From assembly GCF_013141725.1 (NCBI RefSeq), contig NZ_WHNZ01000086.1, positions 124,001-188,000 of the forward strand: a DNA stretch of 64,000 nt. Direction: 5' to 3'. The stretch's first letter is position 1; every line of letters starts with the position of its first letter. Below the pieces are notes generated by a model, which was given only the letters and a program-made list of their open reading frames with translations, was not told where the DNA came from and searched no databases. This document shows, piece after piece, positions 45,267 to 54,988 of this stretch. Source of the DNA: Paenibacillus planticolens. GTDB lineage: Bacteria > Bacillota > Bacilli > Paenibacillales > NBRC-103111. The position numbers were made by a program, and so were the translations under genes.

Positions 45267-46136
45267 ATGTTTAATCTGACAATTGGGGAAAAAGTCTGGC
45301 AAACAACCGTTTATTGTATTCTTATCGTGTTATCCCTAGTTTGCTTACTTCCCTTTCTATATGTGGTTGCTGTTTCCGTGACGCCAGAATCGGAAGTGTT
45401 AAGAAGAGGAATTGTTATTATACCAGAATCCTTTACCTTTGTTGCCTATAAAGAAGTATTCATTTCTCATGGTATAGGGCAGGCGTATAAAATTACGTTG
45501 TTTCGAACGATTGTAGGCACAGCGCTAAATGTGTTTTTTACAATAATAGCGGCCTATCCGTTATCCAAAAAATACTTGCCGGGACGCAGCTCATTTTTAA
45601 TATTCATTGTGTTTACGATGATGTTTGGGGGAGGATTAATTCCAACTTATTTGTTAATCCGCTCGCTGGGATTGCTGAACAGTCCGTGGGTATTGATAAT
45701 TCCGCATCTCATTAGTGCATTTAATCTGGTGATCATTAAAGGCTTTTTCGAGCAATTGCCTGCTGAAATCGAGGAATCGGCGAGGGTAGACGGCGCAAGT
45801 GAACTTCAGTCGTTATGGAGGATCATTTTACCCCTCTCCTTGCCCGTCCTTGCAACGATTTCCTTATTTTACGCAGTGGGGCATTGGAACAGTTATTTCG
45901 ATGCGATTGTTTATTTGAATGATTCGAACTTAATGCCGCTTCAAGTGGTTTTGCGCAACATTCTGCTTAACGTCGCAACACAAAGCGCTGATTCGATTGC
46001 CAATTCCGGAGCGGTTAGCAAGTTCGCTGTGCAAATGGCCGCTGTCGTCGTGACTACGGTTCCGATTTTGATCGTTTATCCATTTATGCAGAAGCATTTT
46101 ACGAAGGGTGTGCTCATGGGATCGATTAAAGGTTAA
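45267..46136 (+). CDS. Carbohydrate ABC transporter permease, YtcP/LplC type (module B)
   Basis: A 289-residue permease with six helices and the EAA loop IEESARVDGASELQSLWRIILP. It ends in the typical FTKGVLMGSIKG tail. GAGGTGG lies before the ATG. Partner of the LplB-type subunit upstream and of the lipoprotein that follows after 66 bases. Confidence 0.92.
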   Translation: MFNLTIGEKVWQTTVYCILIVLSLVCLLPFLYVVAVSVTPESEVLRRGIVIIPESFTFVAYKEVFISHGIGQAYKITLFRTIVGTALNVFFTIIAAYPLSKKYLPGRSSFLIFIVFTMMFGGGLIPTYLLIRSLGLLNSPWVLIIPHLISAFNLVIIKGFFEQLPAEIEESARVDGASELQSLWRIILPLSLPVLATISLFYAVGHWNSYFDAIVYLNDSNLMPLQVVLRNILLNVATQSADSIANSGAVSKFAVQMAAVVVTTVPILIVYPFMQKHFTKGVLMGSIKG

Positions 46137-46202
46137 AAGCAATTCCTACCTAGGTTGTTACGGGGAAACCGTGATAATATACAAGCAAAAGGAGAGGTCA
46201 AT

Positions 46203-47789
46203 ATGCAACGTAAAAAGGTTTCATTTACTGTTCTGGCTGCTATCATAGGGCTGGGAACGCTATTGTCAGGATGCGCGGACAAAGAAGAAGTTAAGCCTGC
46301 AGCTTCGAGCAGCTCTCAATCCGAGGCTAACAAGTTCGCAACAAAAATGAAAATCTCGATGTTTAACCAAGGTACTTTCAACGCTGCCGCTCCGATACCT
46401 CCGCGTGATGAAGATATTCAACGCCAAATGTTGGAAAAGGCGATGAACATCGACTTGGATATGATGATTCCTCAAGCTGGGCAAGCAACAACTAAATTGA
46501 ATACGCTCATTGCAGGCGGGGATATTCCAGATTTGCTCTTCTTGAAAAGTCGGTCCGATCTCGCGCAATATTATGACCAAGGCGTTCTTGCGGATTTGAC
46601 TCCGTACCTGGATCAATTTCCCGAATTGAAGAAGCGTTTTGGTCAAGACTCCTGGGATGCGACATCATATCTGGGAAAAACCATTGGAGTTCCAGGTTAT
46701 GATAATGTAAACGGTATCAGTCGAAGCCTCTTCATCCGCAACGATTGGCTGAAAAAGTTGAATATGAAAGTGCCGACAACCCCTGACGAACTGTTCGAAG
46801 TGATGAAAGCCTTTACGGAGAAAGACCCGGACGGAAACGGCAAAAACGATACGTACGGATTCATAGGCGGTATGAATAAAGAAGGCAACCTGCAAACCTA
46901 CGGCTTCGATAGCTTGATGTGGATGTTTGGCGTCAATCCTCCCTCAGCCATTGAAGTCAAAGACAATAAACCGGTGTTTCTATTTATCGATCCCAAAATG
47001 AAAGAAGCGCTCGCTTACATCAATAAAATGATGGCAGCCAAAGTTGTGGACCCTGACTGGGTGACGATGAATACGCCCGATTTGTTGGACCAAAAGTTAT
47101 TTAAAGGTAAAGTTGGCTTCATGATCAGAGATGCCCGGAGACTGGAACCGGATGCCCAGCAGAAAATGAAAGAAATCGGCGGAGAGGTACCGGAATGGAT
47201 CGTCATTCCTCCAATGAAAGGGCCTTACGGCGATCAAATCGTGGAGAGAAAATCGTTCCAAGGCAATTCATGGGCCATTTCCAAGAAAGCGGACAAGGAC
47301 AAAATCATTCGGATCTTGTCTATGCTGGAATATCTCTTTACGGACAAAGAAGCATATCCGAACTTCGCATACGGCATTAAAGGGATTCATTGGGATGTAG
47401 TGGATGGTAAGGTCAAAAATAAAACCTCTGAATTATCGAAGGAAGTGAAAGAAAAGTATCTATGGGTCGATCATTATAGAATGCCGCGCCGTGGCGATGA
47501 TGCCGAGTACTTCAGCTTCCAGAATCCGAAGACGGCAGAAGCTTTCACGAACAACCAGAAATATGTGGGGCCTACTTTACCCGGAAATTTATTGACTGCA
47601 GATCCGAGCGATACCTTGGCAACTGACCGCACACGTTTCATTAATGAAAGCTTAGTCAAATTTATGACAGGCAAAGACCCACTTTCCAATTGGGATAATT
47701 TTCTCCAAACCTTGGATACCAAGTTTGACATGCAGAAATATAAGGATATAGCAATCAAGCAATTTAAAGAAGCAGGCCTAATCAAGTAA
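46203..47789 (+). CDS. Extracellular sugar-binding lipoprotein (module B)
   Basis: A 528-residue LipO/LplA-type solute-binding protein. The signal peptide ends at lipobox LLSGC (Cys24). A Ser-rich linker and two lobes follow, and the second contains a calcium-type loop DPDGNGKNDTYGF, common in this family. ATG 46203 is chosen because GGAGAGG precedes it; the frame upstream has no initiation signal. It delivers the sugar to the permeases just upstream. Confidence 0.9.
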   Translation: MQRKKVSFTVLAAIIGLGTLLSGCADKEEVKPAASSSSQSEANKFATKMKISMFNQGTFNAAAPIPPRDEDIQRQMLEKAMNIDLDMMIPQAGQATTKLNTLIAGGDIPDLLFLKSRSDLAQYYDQGVLADLTPYLDQFPELKKRFGQDSWDATSYLGKTIGVPGYDNVNGISRSLFIRNDWLKKLNMKVPTTPDELFEVMKAFTEKDPDGNGKNDTYGFIGGMNKEGNLQTYGFDSLMWMFGVNPPSAIEVKDNKPVFLFIDPKMKEALAYINKMMAAKVVDPDWVTMNTPDLLDQKLFKGKVGFMIRDARRLEPDAQQKMKEIGGEVPEWIVIPPMKGPYGDQIVERKSFQGNSWAISKKADKDKIIRILSMLEYLFTDKEAYPNFAYGIKGIHWDVVDGKVKNKTSELSKEVKEKYLWVDHYRMPRRGDDAEYFSFQNPKTAEAFTNNQKYVGPTLPGNLLTADPSDTLATDRTRFINESLVKFMTGKDPLSNWDNFLQTLDTKFDMQKYKDIAIKQFKEAGLIK

Positions 47790-47795
47790 ATAAAC

Positions 47796-47830
47796 GAAGA
47801 GAGTGGCGGTAAATAGCCCCTCTCTTTGTT
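47796..47830 (+). terminator. Weak terminator-like hairpin
   Basis: AAGAGAG-TGG pairs with CC-CTCTCTT with one mismatch, followed by a short T-rich tail (TTTGTTG). It may attenuate read-through into the kinase gene. Confidence 0.4.
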
Positions 47831-47878
47831 GTCCTATGCTATTCTTAGTTTAATACAGATTTAAAAGGAAGATGACCC

Positions 47879-49618
47879 ATGCGTAGAAGAATCAGCTTGC
47901 CTTTAAAACTATTTTTTATCGTGTTTACATTTGTATTAAGCTGCATCATCTTGATAAGCCAATTGTCCTATCGCTATGTCCAAAAGGAAATAAGAACCAA
48001 CGACATTTATTACACAAACCAAATATTGGACAAAGTTGACCAGTATTTAACGGTTAATTTTTCCTCTTTCCAGACGATCTTGTTCTCAGTCGAAACATCG
48101 GTGAAAGCAAACATTAACAATACGGAAGTAATTAAAAAGCAATTAAGAGAGCTGTATGAGCTCAATAGCAATTACGTCAGCAACATTTACTTGATCAATA
48201 GCGATTTATCCATTCTAGGCGGAAGTACGCCTACGCGAATTTTCGATGAACCCTTATCTGACAGAAAGCCGTTGTTTGATGCGGCCGACAAGAACAGACG
48301 GACTACATTTGTCAGTGATCCTTATAAATCTAAGTATTCCGGCTGGACAGTTACGATGGTTCGATATCTGAACGGCTCTCCGTTTCCTATGGCCATTGCA
48401 GTAGATTTGGATCTAAATGCCATTGAAGAAACCTTGTTCAAGATTAATAAAAAAGAACAAATGAATCTGGCCCTGATCACCCCATCGGGTAAAATCATTG
48501 CCGGATTTTCGGAAAATAGAGGACCCCTGAATATTCAAGACCATACGTTTTCAATTGGGGAAACGTCGGCGGAACAAATTCTTGATACTACGGGAACAAG
48601 CCTTCAACTGCATACCAAGGATGGCATGCCGGTCTCCATTCTGAAGAAATCGACGGAGAAATTCAATTGGTCCATCATCTCGATCAACGATGAATCTCGG
48701 ATGAAAGCTGCGTTGTCCAGATTGGAAACCTATTATATCGGGCTTCTGGTTGCAGGTCTTCTATTAAGTCTGTTCATTTCCTTTTTTATTGCCAAATATA
48801 TAAGAAACCCGCTCTATGCGCTCAAAACAAAAATGAAAAGGGTGGAGCAAGGCGATCTGACAACGATAATGACGATGAACCGAAATGATGAATTCGGGGA
48901 CCTTTCCCGAGCCTTAGACCGTATGCTGCAACAAATTGTGGAACTGATTCGGCGAGCAGAGCTTCATAATGAACTTGAGCGGAAGCTGGAAATCCAAGTG
49001 CTGCAATCGCAAATAAACCCTCATTTTCTGTATAACACGCTTGGATCTATCAGCAATGTCATACGCCTGGGACAAATAGAGAAAGTAGATGTGGTGATCG
49101 GGTCTCTCATTTCCATATTGGAATACGGGATAGCCGACGCTTCGGAGAAGGTTTCACTACGTCAGGAGTTGCAAAATGTAGCGGACTATATCGCGATCCA
49201 GAACATCCGTTATAACAGGCACTTCCACTTGATTGAGAATATCGAAGAGGGATTAATGGATTTCCCCGTATTTCGAATGCTGCTGCAACCCATTGTGGAG
49301 AATAGTATCTTCCATGGCTATAACGGAGGGGGGATCGAAGGCCCAATTACGATTCATGCGTACAGGGAGGGCGGCATCGTTATGATAGAAGTAGTTGATC
49401 AAGGTGAGGGAATTCCAGCTGAGAAAACGAAGTATATTTTAATTTCAGAACCGAGCGATCTGGAAGTAAAAAGGAAAAGAATCGGGTTAAATAATATTCA
49501 TGGACGAATAAGACTTCATTACGGGGAACAATTCGGGCTCCAAATCATAAGCATACCGAAGGAAATAACCCGTGTCCGCGCCGTATTCCCGGCAGGTTTG
49601 TTTAAAGGAGATGCATGA
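47879..49618 (+). CDS. YesM-type sensor histidine kinase (module B)
   Basis: A 579-residue kinase. Helix one is at about 10-32, the extracellular dCache-like sensor at about 33-280 and helix two at about 283-306. HAMP runs to about 360. The His_kinase block has QSQINPHFLYNTLGS, followed by an ATPase domain (VVDQGEGIPAEK and IGLNNIHGRIRLHYG). AAGGAAG precedes the ATG. The stop overlaps the start of the response regulator (ATGA), so the pair is translated together. Confidence 0.92.
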   Translation: MRRRISLPLKLFFIVFTFVLSCIILISQLSYRYVQKEIRTNDIYYTNQILDKVDQYLTVNFSSFQTILFSVETSVKANINNTEVIKKQLRELYELNSNYVSNIYLINSDLSILGGSTPTRIFDEPLSDRKPLFDAADKNRRTTFVSDPYKSKYSGWTVTMVRYLNGSPFPMAIAVDLDLNAIEETLFKINKKEQMNLALITPSGKIIAGFSENRGPLNIQDHTFSIGETSAEQILDTTGTSLQLHTKDGMPVSILKKSTEKFNWSIISINDESRMKAALSRLETYYIGLLVAGLLLSLFISFFIAKYIRNPLYALKTKMKRVEQGDLTTIMTMNRNDEFGDLSRALDRMLQQIVELIRRAELHNELERKLEIQVLQSQINPHFLYNTLGSISNVIRLGQIEKVDVVIGSLISILEYGIADASEKVSLRQELQNVADYIAIQNIRYNRHFHLIENIEEGLMDFPVFRMLLQPIVENSIFHGYNGGGIEGPITIHAYREGGIVMIEVVDQGEGIPAEKTKYILISEPSDLEVKRKRIGLNNIHGRIRLHYGEQFGLQIISIPKEITRVRAVFPAGLFKGDA

Positions 49619-51240
49619 TGGTGAGAGACTACACCTGCTTCATCGTTGACGATGAAGATCTAATCATCCAAAGATTGGAACTGTTTTTTAGCGAGCTTTC
49701 CCATAAGGAAAGACGGTTCCATTTGGTGGGCAAAGCGAATAATGGGCTGAAGGGGATAGAGGAGATCTTAAGGCTTAAACCGGATATCGTAATCTCCGAT
49801 ATCGTCATGCCGCGGATGGATGGAATTTCCATGATTGAGCAATTAAAGCCGGAGCTGCCCCATACCCAATATATTCTTTTGACTGCCTATTCGTCTTTTG
49901 AATACGCACAGAGAGCTATTCATGCCAACGTATTGGAGTACATCGTTAAGGTTCCTCTCAGGGAAGCTGATTTGGAACGAGCTTTGGATAAGGCAGCTGG
50001 AATTTGGGATGAGGTTAAGAAAAAAGAAGAGGAATTTCAATCTTTAAACGTATCCGTTCTTGAAAATAAATATAGAGTCCGCAAGCAATTTTTCAATGAG
50101 CTGATCAGAGGCGAAATCCCTTCCTATCGGGCATCGGATTTCGCTAATCGCATGCAGTTTCATTTCTTTCAAGCCAACTATTGCTGCTTTATTGTTGAAA
50201 TGAATCTGTATGAAAGTTTCCGAAATGAATATTCAGCGGTTGACCAAAACATCTTAAAGTATGCGATTACGAATGTAATCGAAGAAACGGTGATGAATTG
50301 TGGCAGGGGTGTAGCTGCGGATCTATCCGATAATCGTTTTATCGGCTTTCTTTCTTGGGAAAATAATCGCAGTGATATGGATACGGAATACGCTTGCCAG
50401 ACATTGGGGAGCCAGATCGTGTCCCATTTGCATCAATATTTGAATCAAAAGGTATCCGTAGCTTTTGGCGGTCCGCACCGAGGCTGGGAATCCATCAAAC
50501 AAGCTTATACGGAAGCTCAAAATGTGAGTGAGGATTTCTATTATCATGCAGAGAAAATAGTCAAAACACCCGCGCATCGTTTCCAATACCGTAATGACAA
50601 AAAGGAGGACTTTCAGCAGAAGCTGGCTGATTTTCTTGCATGGCTGCAAAGAAAGGCTTCTAAGGAAGAGCTGGAGAAAGAATTTGCTGCTTTAAACCAA
50701 TTTGTTACGGATCACAAAATCCATAAGTCCATCATGGCACCTATGCTTAGAGACTTTTACAGACACATTGCTGTGAAATTTAAATCGGGGAACACGTTAA
50801 CCACAGACGTAGCAGAGTTTCCCATCGAATTCATGGCATTTCGGGAGCAGCTTGCGTATATTAGCGACTTCACATTTGAATATGTACACGCTGGCCAACT
50901 TTTATATCGTGCAGAAATCATGAGTGCCATGCGGTTTATAGAGAAAAACCTGAAACAGCGTCTAACGTTGGAGGCTATTGCCGAGGATGTGAATTTAGCT
51001 CCATCGTATTTTAGCAGTCTATTCAAAAAAACAATGAACGAAGGCGTTATTAGTTACATCAATCGCAAAAAAATTCAATTGGCTCTTGAGCTATTAAAAG
51101 TTCAGGATTATTCTTTACTGGAATTGTGCGAGGAAGTGGGGATTGCAAACGAAGGTTATTTCTGTAAATTATTTAAAGAATATACAGGTGACACACCCAA
51201 GCAATATCGGATAAAAATGACACGGTATGAATCCAAATAA
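49615..51240 (+). CDS. YesN-type response regulator with AraC output domain (module B)
   Basis: A 541-residue protein with a receiver domain (VDDED, phospho-acceptor D62 in ISDIVMPRMDG), a long linker with a coiled segment, and a C-terminal AraC HTH (EAIAEDVNLAPSYFSSLFKK and CEEVGIANEGYFCKLFKE). The KP switch position reads KVP rather than KP, a mild variation. Coupled to the kinase by a 4-base overlap with AAAGGAG upstream. It should control the importer and probably the two enzyme genes that follow. Confidence 0.92.
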   Translation: MMVRDYTCFIVDDEDLIIQRLELFFSELSHKERRFHLVGKANNGLKGIEEILRLKPDIVISDIVMPRMDGISMIEQLKPELPHTQYILLTAYSSFEYAQRAIHANVLEYIVKVPLREADLERALDKAAGIWDEVKKKEEEFQSLNVSVLENKYRVRKQFFNELIRGEIPSYRASDFANRMQFHFFQANYCCFIVEMNLYESFRNEYSAVDQNILKYAITNVIEETVMNCGRGVAADLSDNRFIGFLSWENNRSDMDTEYACQTLGSQIVSHLHQYLNQKVSVAFGGPHRGWESIKQAYTEAQNVSEDFYYHAEKIVKTPAHRFQYRNDKKEDFQQKLADFLAWLQRKASKEELEKEFAALNQFVTDHKIHKSIMAPMLRDFYRHIAVKFKSGNTLTTDVAEFPIEFMAFREQLAYISDFTFEYVHAGQLLYRAEIMSAMRFIEKNLKQRLTLEAIAEDVNLAPSYFSSLFKKTMNEGVISYINRKKIQLALELLKVQDYSLLELCEEVGIANEGYFCKLFKEYTGDTPKQYRIKMTRYESK

Positions 51241-51340
51241 GGTTGCAAAAAAATGTATGAATTTTTCTCGAAATCATGTAAAAAATCGGAGATCAAAAGG
51301 ACTACCATGATAGATATATCTAATCATGGAGGTTATCGCA

Positions 51341-53569
51341 ATGGAGCTTATTAAAGCGGATGTAACGGTCGTAGGCGGAGGTATTGCGGGGCTATGCGCC
51401 GCCATTTCTGCCGCACGTCAAGGGCTGCAAGTTTCACTTATTAATGATCGTCCGGTTCTTGGGGGGAATGCCAGCAGCGAGGTTAGGGTCCATATCAACG
51501 GCTCCGCATATCTAGGAAACAGTCCATCCTATTATGCGCGTGAGGGCGGGTTAGTGGAAGAACTTAAGATGAAGATTTTCCACTATAATCCGCTATATAA
51601 CAAGAAGCTTATGCTTTCGCTTTCGGATACTGTTTTGTTGGATATGGTCTATGATGAGCCAAACATTTCTCTATTTCTGAATACATGCGTGCATGAAACG
51701 GGCATGGAGAATGGCAGAATCAAATGGGTGGAGGGCCTTCAATTGGCTTCCGAAAGAAAATTTCGTTTTGAAAGCCAAACCTACATCGATTGCTCCGGAG
51801 ACGGGGTTGTCGGATATCAGGCAGGTGCTCTTTTCCGTTGGGGGAGAGAAGCGAAACATGAATACAAGGAAGATTTGGCTCCTGAAGTAGCGGACCATTA
51901 CACCATGGGAGACACGATCCTGTTTCAAGCCCGTGCCGTGGAATACTCCGTTCCGTACAAGCGGCCTGGCTTTGCGTATGATATTACGAAGTTGGACTTT
52001 TTCGATAGTATCAGAAAAGGCTTGAACCATCGGGCTTTCCCTAGAAAAATCAACGGGCTTGGCGGATTGTGGTGGCTGGAATACGGTGGACATATGGATG
52101 TTATCGCAAACAATGAAGACATCGCATTGGAGCTGCGGAAATTGGTTTACGGGATTTGGGATTATATCAAAAATAGCGGTGAATTTGATGATGTGGACAA
52201 TCTCATCTTGGATTATGTATGCCCGATTCCGGGAAAGCGGGAGTCGAGGCGGTTTATAGGGGATCACATGTTGTCTCAGAACGATCTTACAGCAAAGCCG
52301 CATTTCGAAGATGCTGTATCCGTCGGGGGATGGTATATGGATTTACATGCTGCTAAGGGCATCTACGATGAGGGGCCGGCTACAGCATGGAACTTCGTGC
52401 CCGGATTGTACAATATTCCGTTCCGCAGTTTATTTTCCCGCAATATTCCTAATCTCATGTTCGCTGGCCGCAATATAAGTGCTACCCATGTTGCTTTCGG
52501 TTCTACCAGAGTAATGGCTACCTGTGGTTGTATGGGGCAGGCGGTTGGAACGGCTGCTTCGTTATGCATGAAATATGAGGTAGACCCCGCAGCCATAGTC
52601 GAATCTCATATGGGGGAGCTGCAGGCGCTGCTGCTTCGAGACGGACAAACGATTGTAGGGCTTCAAGAGGAATTGGATCCTTACTTCGCTGACGGATTAA
52701 ATATTCGTGCCTCGTCTCAGCGCAGCTACGCCAATCCTCATCCAACCGAAGCGATTCCCTTGGAGAAAGGGTTATGTTTGGTCTTGCCGATTCAGACATC
52801 CGTGGCGGAAAGCGTACAGATTAAAATTAAAAATATTTCCGAACATTCGGAAACGCTGCATGTGAAGCTGTTTGGCGGGGAACGGAAGGAAAACTACATT
52901 CCTGGCAGCGAGTTGAAAGACTACCGCTTGGCTATTGCAGCCGGTCATGACGACTGGATTACGCTGGACTTGGGCTGCGAGAAGCCGGAGGACGACAAAA
53001 TTTACATCGTACTGGAGGGTACGGCGAGCCTTGCCGTTTACGGCAATGAAGAGAAAATGACAGGAGCGGTCAGCTTCCATTATAAGCCGGAAGTGCCGTC
53101 CAGGCTGAAGAAATTCAATAAAAGCATTTGCTTTAAGGACCTGCTTCCATCCCAGAATATGTATAATCCCGAGAATGTCGTCAACGGCTACTCCAGACCC
53201 TATGGTCTGCCGAACAGCTGGATTTCCGAACGTACGGAAGGAATGGAATGGTTGGAATTCTGTTTTGCAAGCCCTAAAAATCTGGATGAAATCCATCTTG
53301 TTTTCAACTCGCAGTTGGATTTGGAGCATTTCGACGATCCGATCGAGTCCCTTATCCAAGATTATGATGTGATCATGACCTTAGATGACGGAACGGAGAG
53401 GGAAATCGTTATCCGCGGCAATTATCTCACGTTGAATAAACATAAGGTAGATGCGGAAGGTGTAACTCAAATTCGGATTAATTTCTGCGCAACTTACGGT
53501 TCGCCTTATCATGAAGTGTTTGCTGTAAAATTGTTTGCTCCTAAAACGATAAGTGAGGCGGTGAAGTAG
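51341..53569 (+). CDS. FAD-dependent oxidoreductase (FAD_oxidored family)
   Basis: A 742-residue protein. The N-terminal FAD-binding Rossmann domain reads ADVTVVGGGIAGLCAAISAAR, followed by the family block RPVLGGNASSEVRVHI. A second FAD contact, NLMFAGRNISATHVAFGSTR, lies near 370-390. The C-terminal third (about 500-742) is beta-rich and looks like an accessory sugar-binding or discoidin-type domain. Family members occur in polysaccharide loci and are often misnamed xanthan lyase; the reaction is not established. No signal peptide, so it would act on imported material. ATG 51341 follows TGGAGGT. It is followed 2 bases later by the SGNH gene. Confidence 0.85.
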   Translation: MELIKADVTVVGGGIAGLCAAISAARQGLQVSLINDRPVLGGNASSEVRVHINGSAYLGNSPSYYAREGGLVEELKMKIFHYNPLYNKKLMLSLSDTVLLDMVYDEPNISLFLNTCVHETGMENGRIKWVEGLQLASERKFRFESQTYIDCSGDGVVGYQAGALFRWGREAKHEYKEDLAPEVADHYTMGDTILFQARAVEYSVPYKRPGFAYDITKLDFFDSIRKGLNHRAFPRKINGLGGLWWLEYGGHMDVIANNEDIALELRKLVYGIWDYIKNSGEFDDVDNLILDYVCPIPGKRESRRFIGDHMLSQNDLTAKPHFEDAVSVGGWYMDLHAAKGIYDEGPATAWNFVPGLYNIPFRSLFSRNIPNLMFAGRNISATHVAFGSTRVMATCGCMGQAVGTAASLCMKYEVDPAAIVESHMGELQALLLRDGQTIVGLQEELDPYFADGLNIRASSQRSYANPHPTEAIPLEKGLCLVLPIQTSVAESVQIKIKNISEHSETLHVKLFGGERKENYIPGSELKDYRLAIAAGHDDWITLDLGCEKPEDDKIYIVLEGTASLAVYGNEEKMTGAVSFHYKPEVPSRLKKFNKSICFKDLLPSQNMYNPENVVNGYSRPYGLPNSWISERTEGMEWLEFCFASPKNLDEIHLVFNSQLDLEHFDDPIESLIQDYDVIMTLDDGTEREIVIRGNYLTLNKHKVDAEGVTQIRINFCATYGSPYHEVFAVKLFAPKTISEAVK

Positions 53570-53571
53570 CG

Positions 53572-54783
53572 ATGAAGGAATTATTCCCTCGAAGAGGGTT
53601 GCCTAATGTCATTCAGAAGTTGGAAAATGGGGAAACCGTGACAATCGTCTATTTTGGCGGCAGTAATACGCGTTCTGAAGGCTACAGGGTTATGACGGCG
53701 GATTGGCTTTGTGGGCAATATCCCAAGACGGATATCCGATGTGTGAATGCAGGCATTGACGGAACTGGATCGGATTTGGGCTGCGCCCGTTTGGAGAGGG
53801 ATGTGCTGCGTCATCAACCTGATCTAGTGTTTGTCGAATTTGTCGGTAACGATGGCGGAGTGCCCGAGTCCAAGGCACGGATTGAAGGGATCGTCCGTCA
53901 AATACGCAAGCGGAGCCGGTTTACCGATATCCTGTTCGTTTACACGCTGAAGGAGCGGGATGTGGCCTTATTTCAGTCCGGGGAATACCAGAAAGGGGCT
54001 CTTATGCAAGAGGAAGTGGCCGATTATTACGGTATTCCTTCGATTCATCTCGGTGTAGCGGTCAGTCAATTGGTGTCGGAGGGAAAGCTCATTTTTACCT
54101 CAGGGGCAGACGAGTCCATTCCTGGAACCGTTGTTTTTACGCATGATTCGATCCATCCGACAATTCCCGAAGGACACCAGATTTACACGGATACGATCAC
54201 TCGGTCGTTTGAGCGGATTCGTGAACTTCAGGTTAGTCCGGTAAGTGTTGAACATAGCATGCCTGAGGATCCTCTGGTCCCGGCCAACCCCTGGGAGTTC
54301 GCAGCAATGCTGCCGCTGGATGGCCATGCCCATTTATCGGCAGGATGGTCCTACGTGACTCCCGATGATTTTGCGCTGGCCCGCAAGTACGATTGGTTGT
54401 TCCCTGGCCTATGGCGAGCAGTCGATCCTGGAGAGGCTATCACGGTGCAGTTCGAAGGCACTCACATCGGGCTGTTCGATATCGGGGGGCCTGATTCCGG
54501 CAGCTTGAAGGTGACGGTGGATGGCGGGGACCCTTTCCTCATCGATCGATTCACGCCATATAACGATCATAATAGGAATCAATATGTTTTCTTGCCGGAG
54601 CTTCCGAATGGGAAGCATACGGTTCGCTTCGAAATCGATGCCGAGATGACCGATAAAGTGGCAGTGTTTGAGGCAAGTGGCAATGAACGAAGTTTGGAGC
54701 ATGTGCGGCAGCATCCGGATTGGTACAATCAAACGGTGATCCAGCTTGGGAAGTTGTTGTTGGTGCAGCCGCCATTATCATAG
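53572..54783 (+). CDS. SGNH/GDSL hydrolase with C-terminal beta domain
   Basis: A 403-residue probable carbohydrate esterase. It has the SGNH blocks in order: YFGGSNTRSEGYR (nucleophile Ser31), a Gly block NAGIDGTGSDLG, the Asn block FVEFVGNDGG and the DxxH pair in HDSIHPTIPEGH. Residues about 240-390 form a beta-sandwich (VQFEGTHIGLFDIGG, VDGG) of the type placed beside acetylesterases. No signal peptide, so it could de-esterify imported oligosaccharides. It begins 2 bases after the FAD gene stop, indicating co-translation. Confidence 0.85.
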   Translation: MKELFPRRGLPNVIQKLENGETVTIVYFGGSNTRSEGYRVMTADWLCGQYPKTDIRCVNAGIDGTGSDLGCARLERDVLRHQPDLVFVEFVGNDGGVPESKARIEGIVRQIRKRSRFTDILFVYTLKERDVALFQSGEYQKGALMQEEVADYYGIPSIHLGVAVSQLVSEGKLIFTSGADESIPGTVVFTHDSIHPTIPEGHQIYTDTITRSFERIRELQVSPVSVEHSMPEDPLVPANPWEFAAMLPLDGHAHLSAGWSYVTPDDFALARKYDWLFPGLWRAVDPGEAITVQFEGTHIGLFDIGGPDSGSLKVTVDGGDPFLIDRFTPYNDHNRNQYVFLPELPNGKHTVRFEIDAEMTDKVAVFEASGNERSLEHVRQHPDWYNQTVIQLGKLLLVQPPLS

Positions 54784-54817
54784 TTAAAATCGGCTAAATT
54801 ATTGTAAAATAACCCTA

Positions 54818-54858
54818 AGAGCTGAGTGGATGAGAACGATCCATTCGGCTCTTTTTAT
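54818..54858 (+). terminator. Rho-independent terminator
   Basis: AGAGCTGAGTGGA pairs with TCCATTCGGCTCT (13 bp with G-U pairs) and is followed by TTTTTATTT. It ends module B. Confidence 0.85.
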
Positions 54859-54988
54859 TTCTTGGAATTTGAAAATCGCCGCTCATATATACAGGCACCT
54901 TAGGTTTCTTCATTTAATTTGGTGATATAAACTATTATAAGGTCCGCATCGTCAAATTAATGACTTCCAAATGAACGGAGTGCTGCTG

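Noticed and set aside
51326-51340. Upstream ATG of the FAD oxidoreductase as start
   Set aside because: It overlaps the GGAGG ribosome site that serves the ATG at 51341, where the FAD-binding domain naturally begins.
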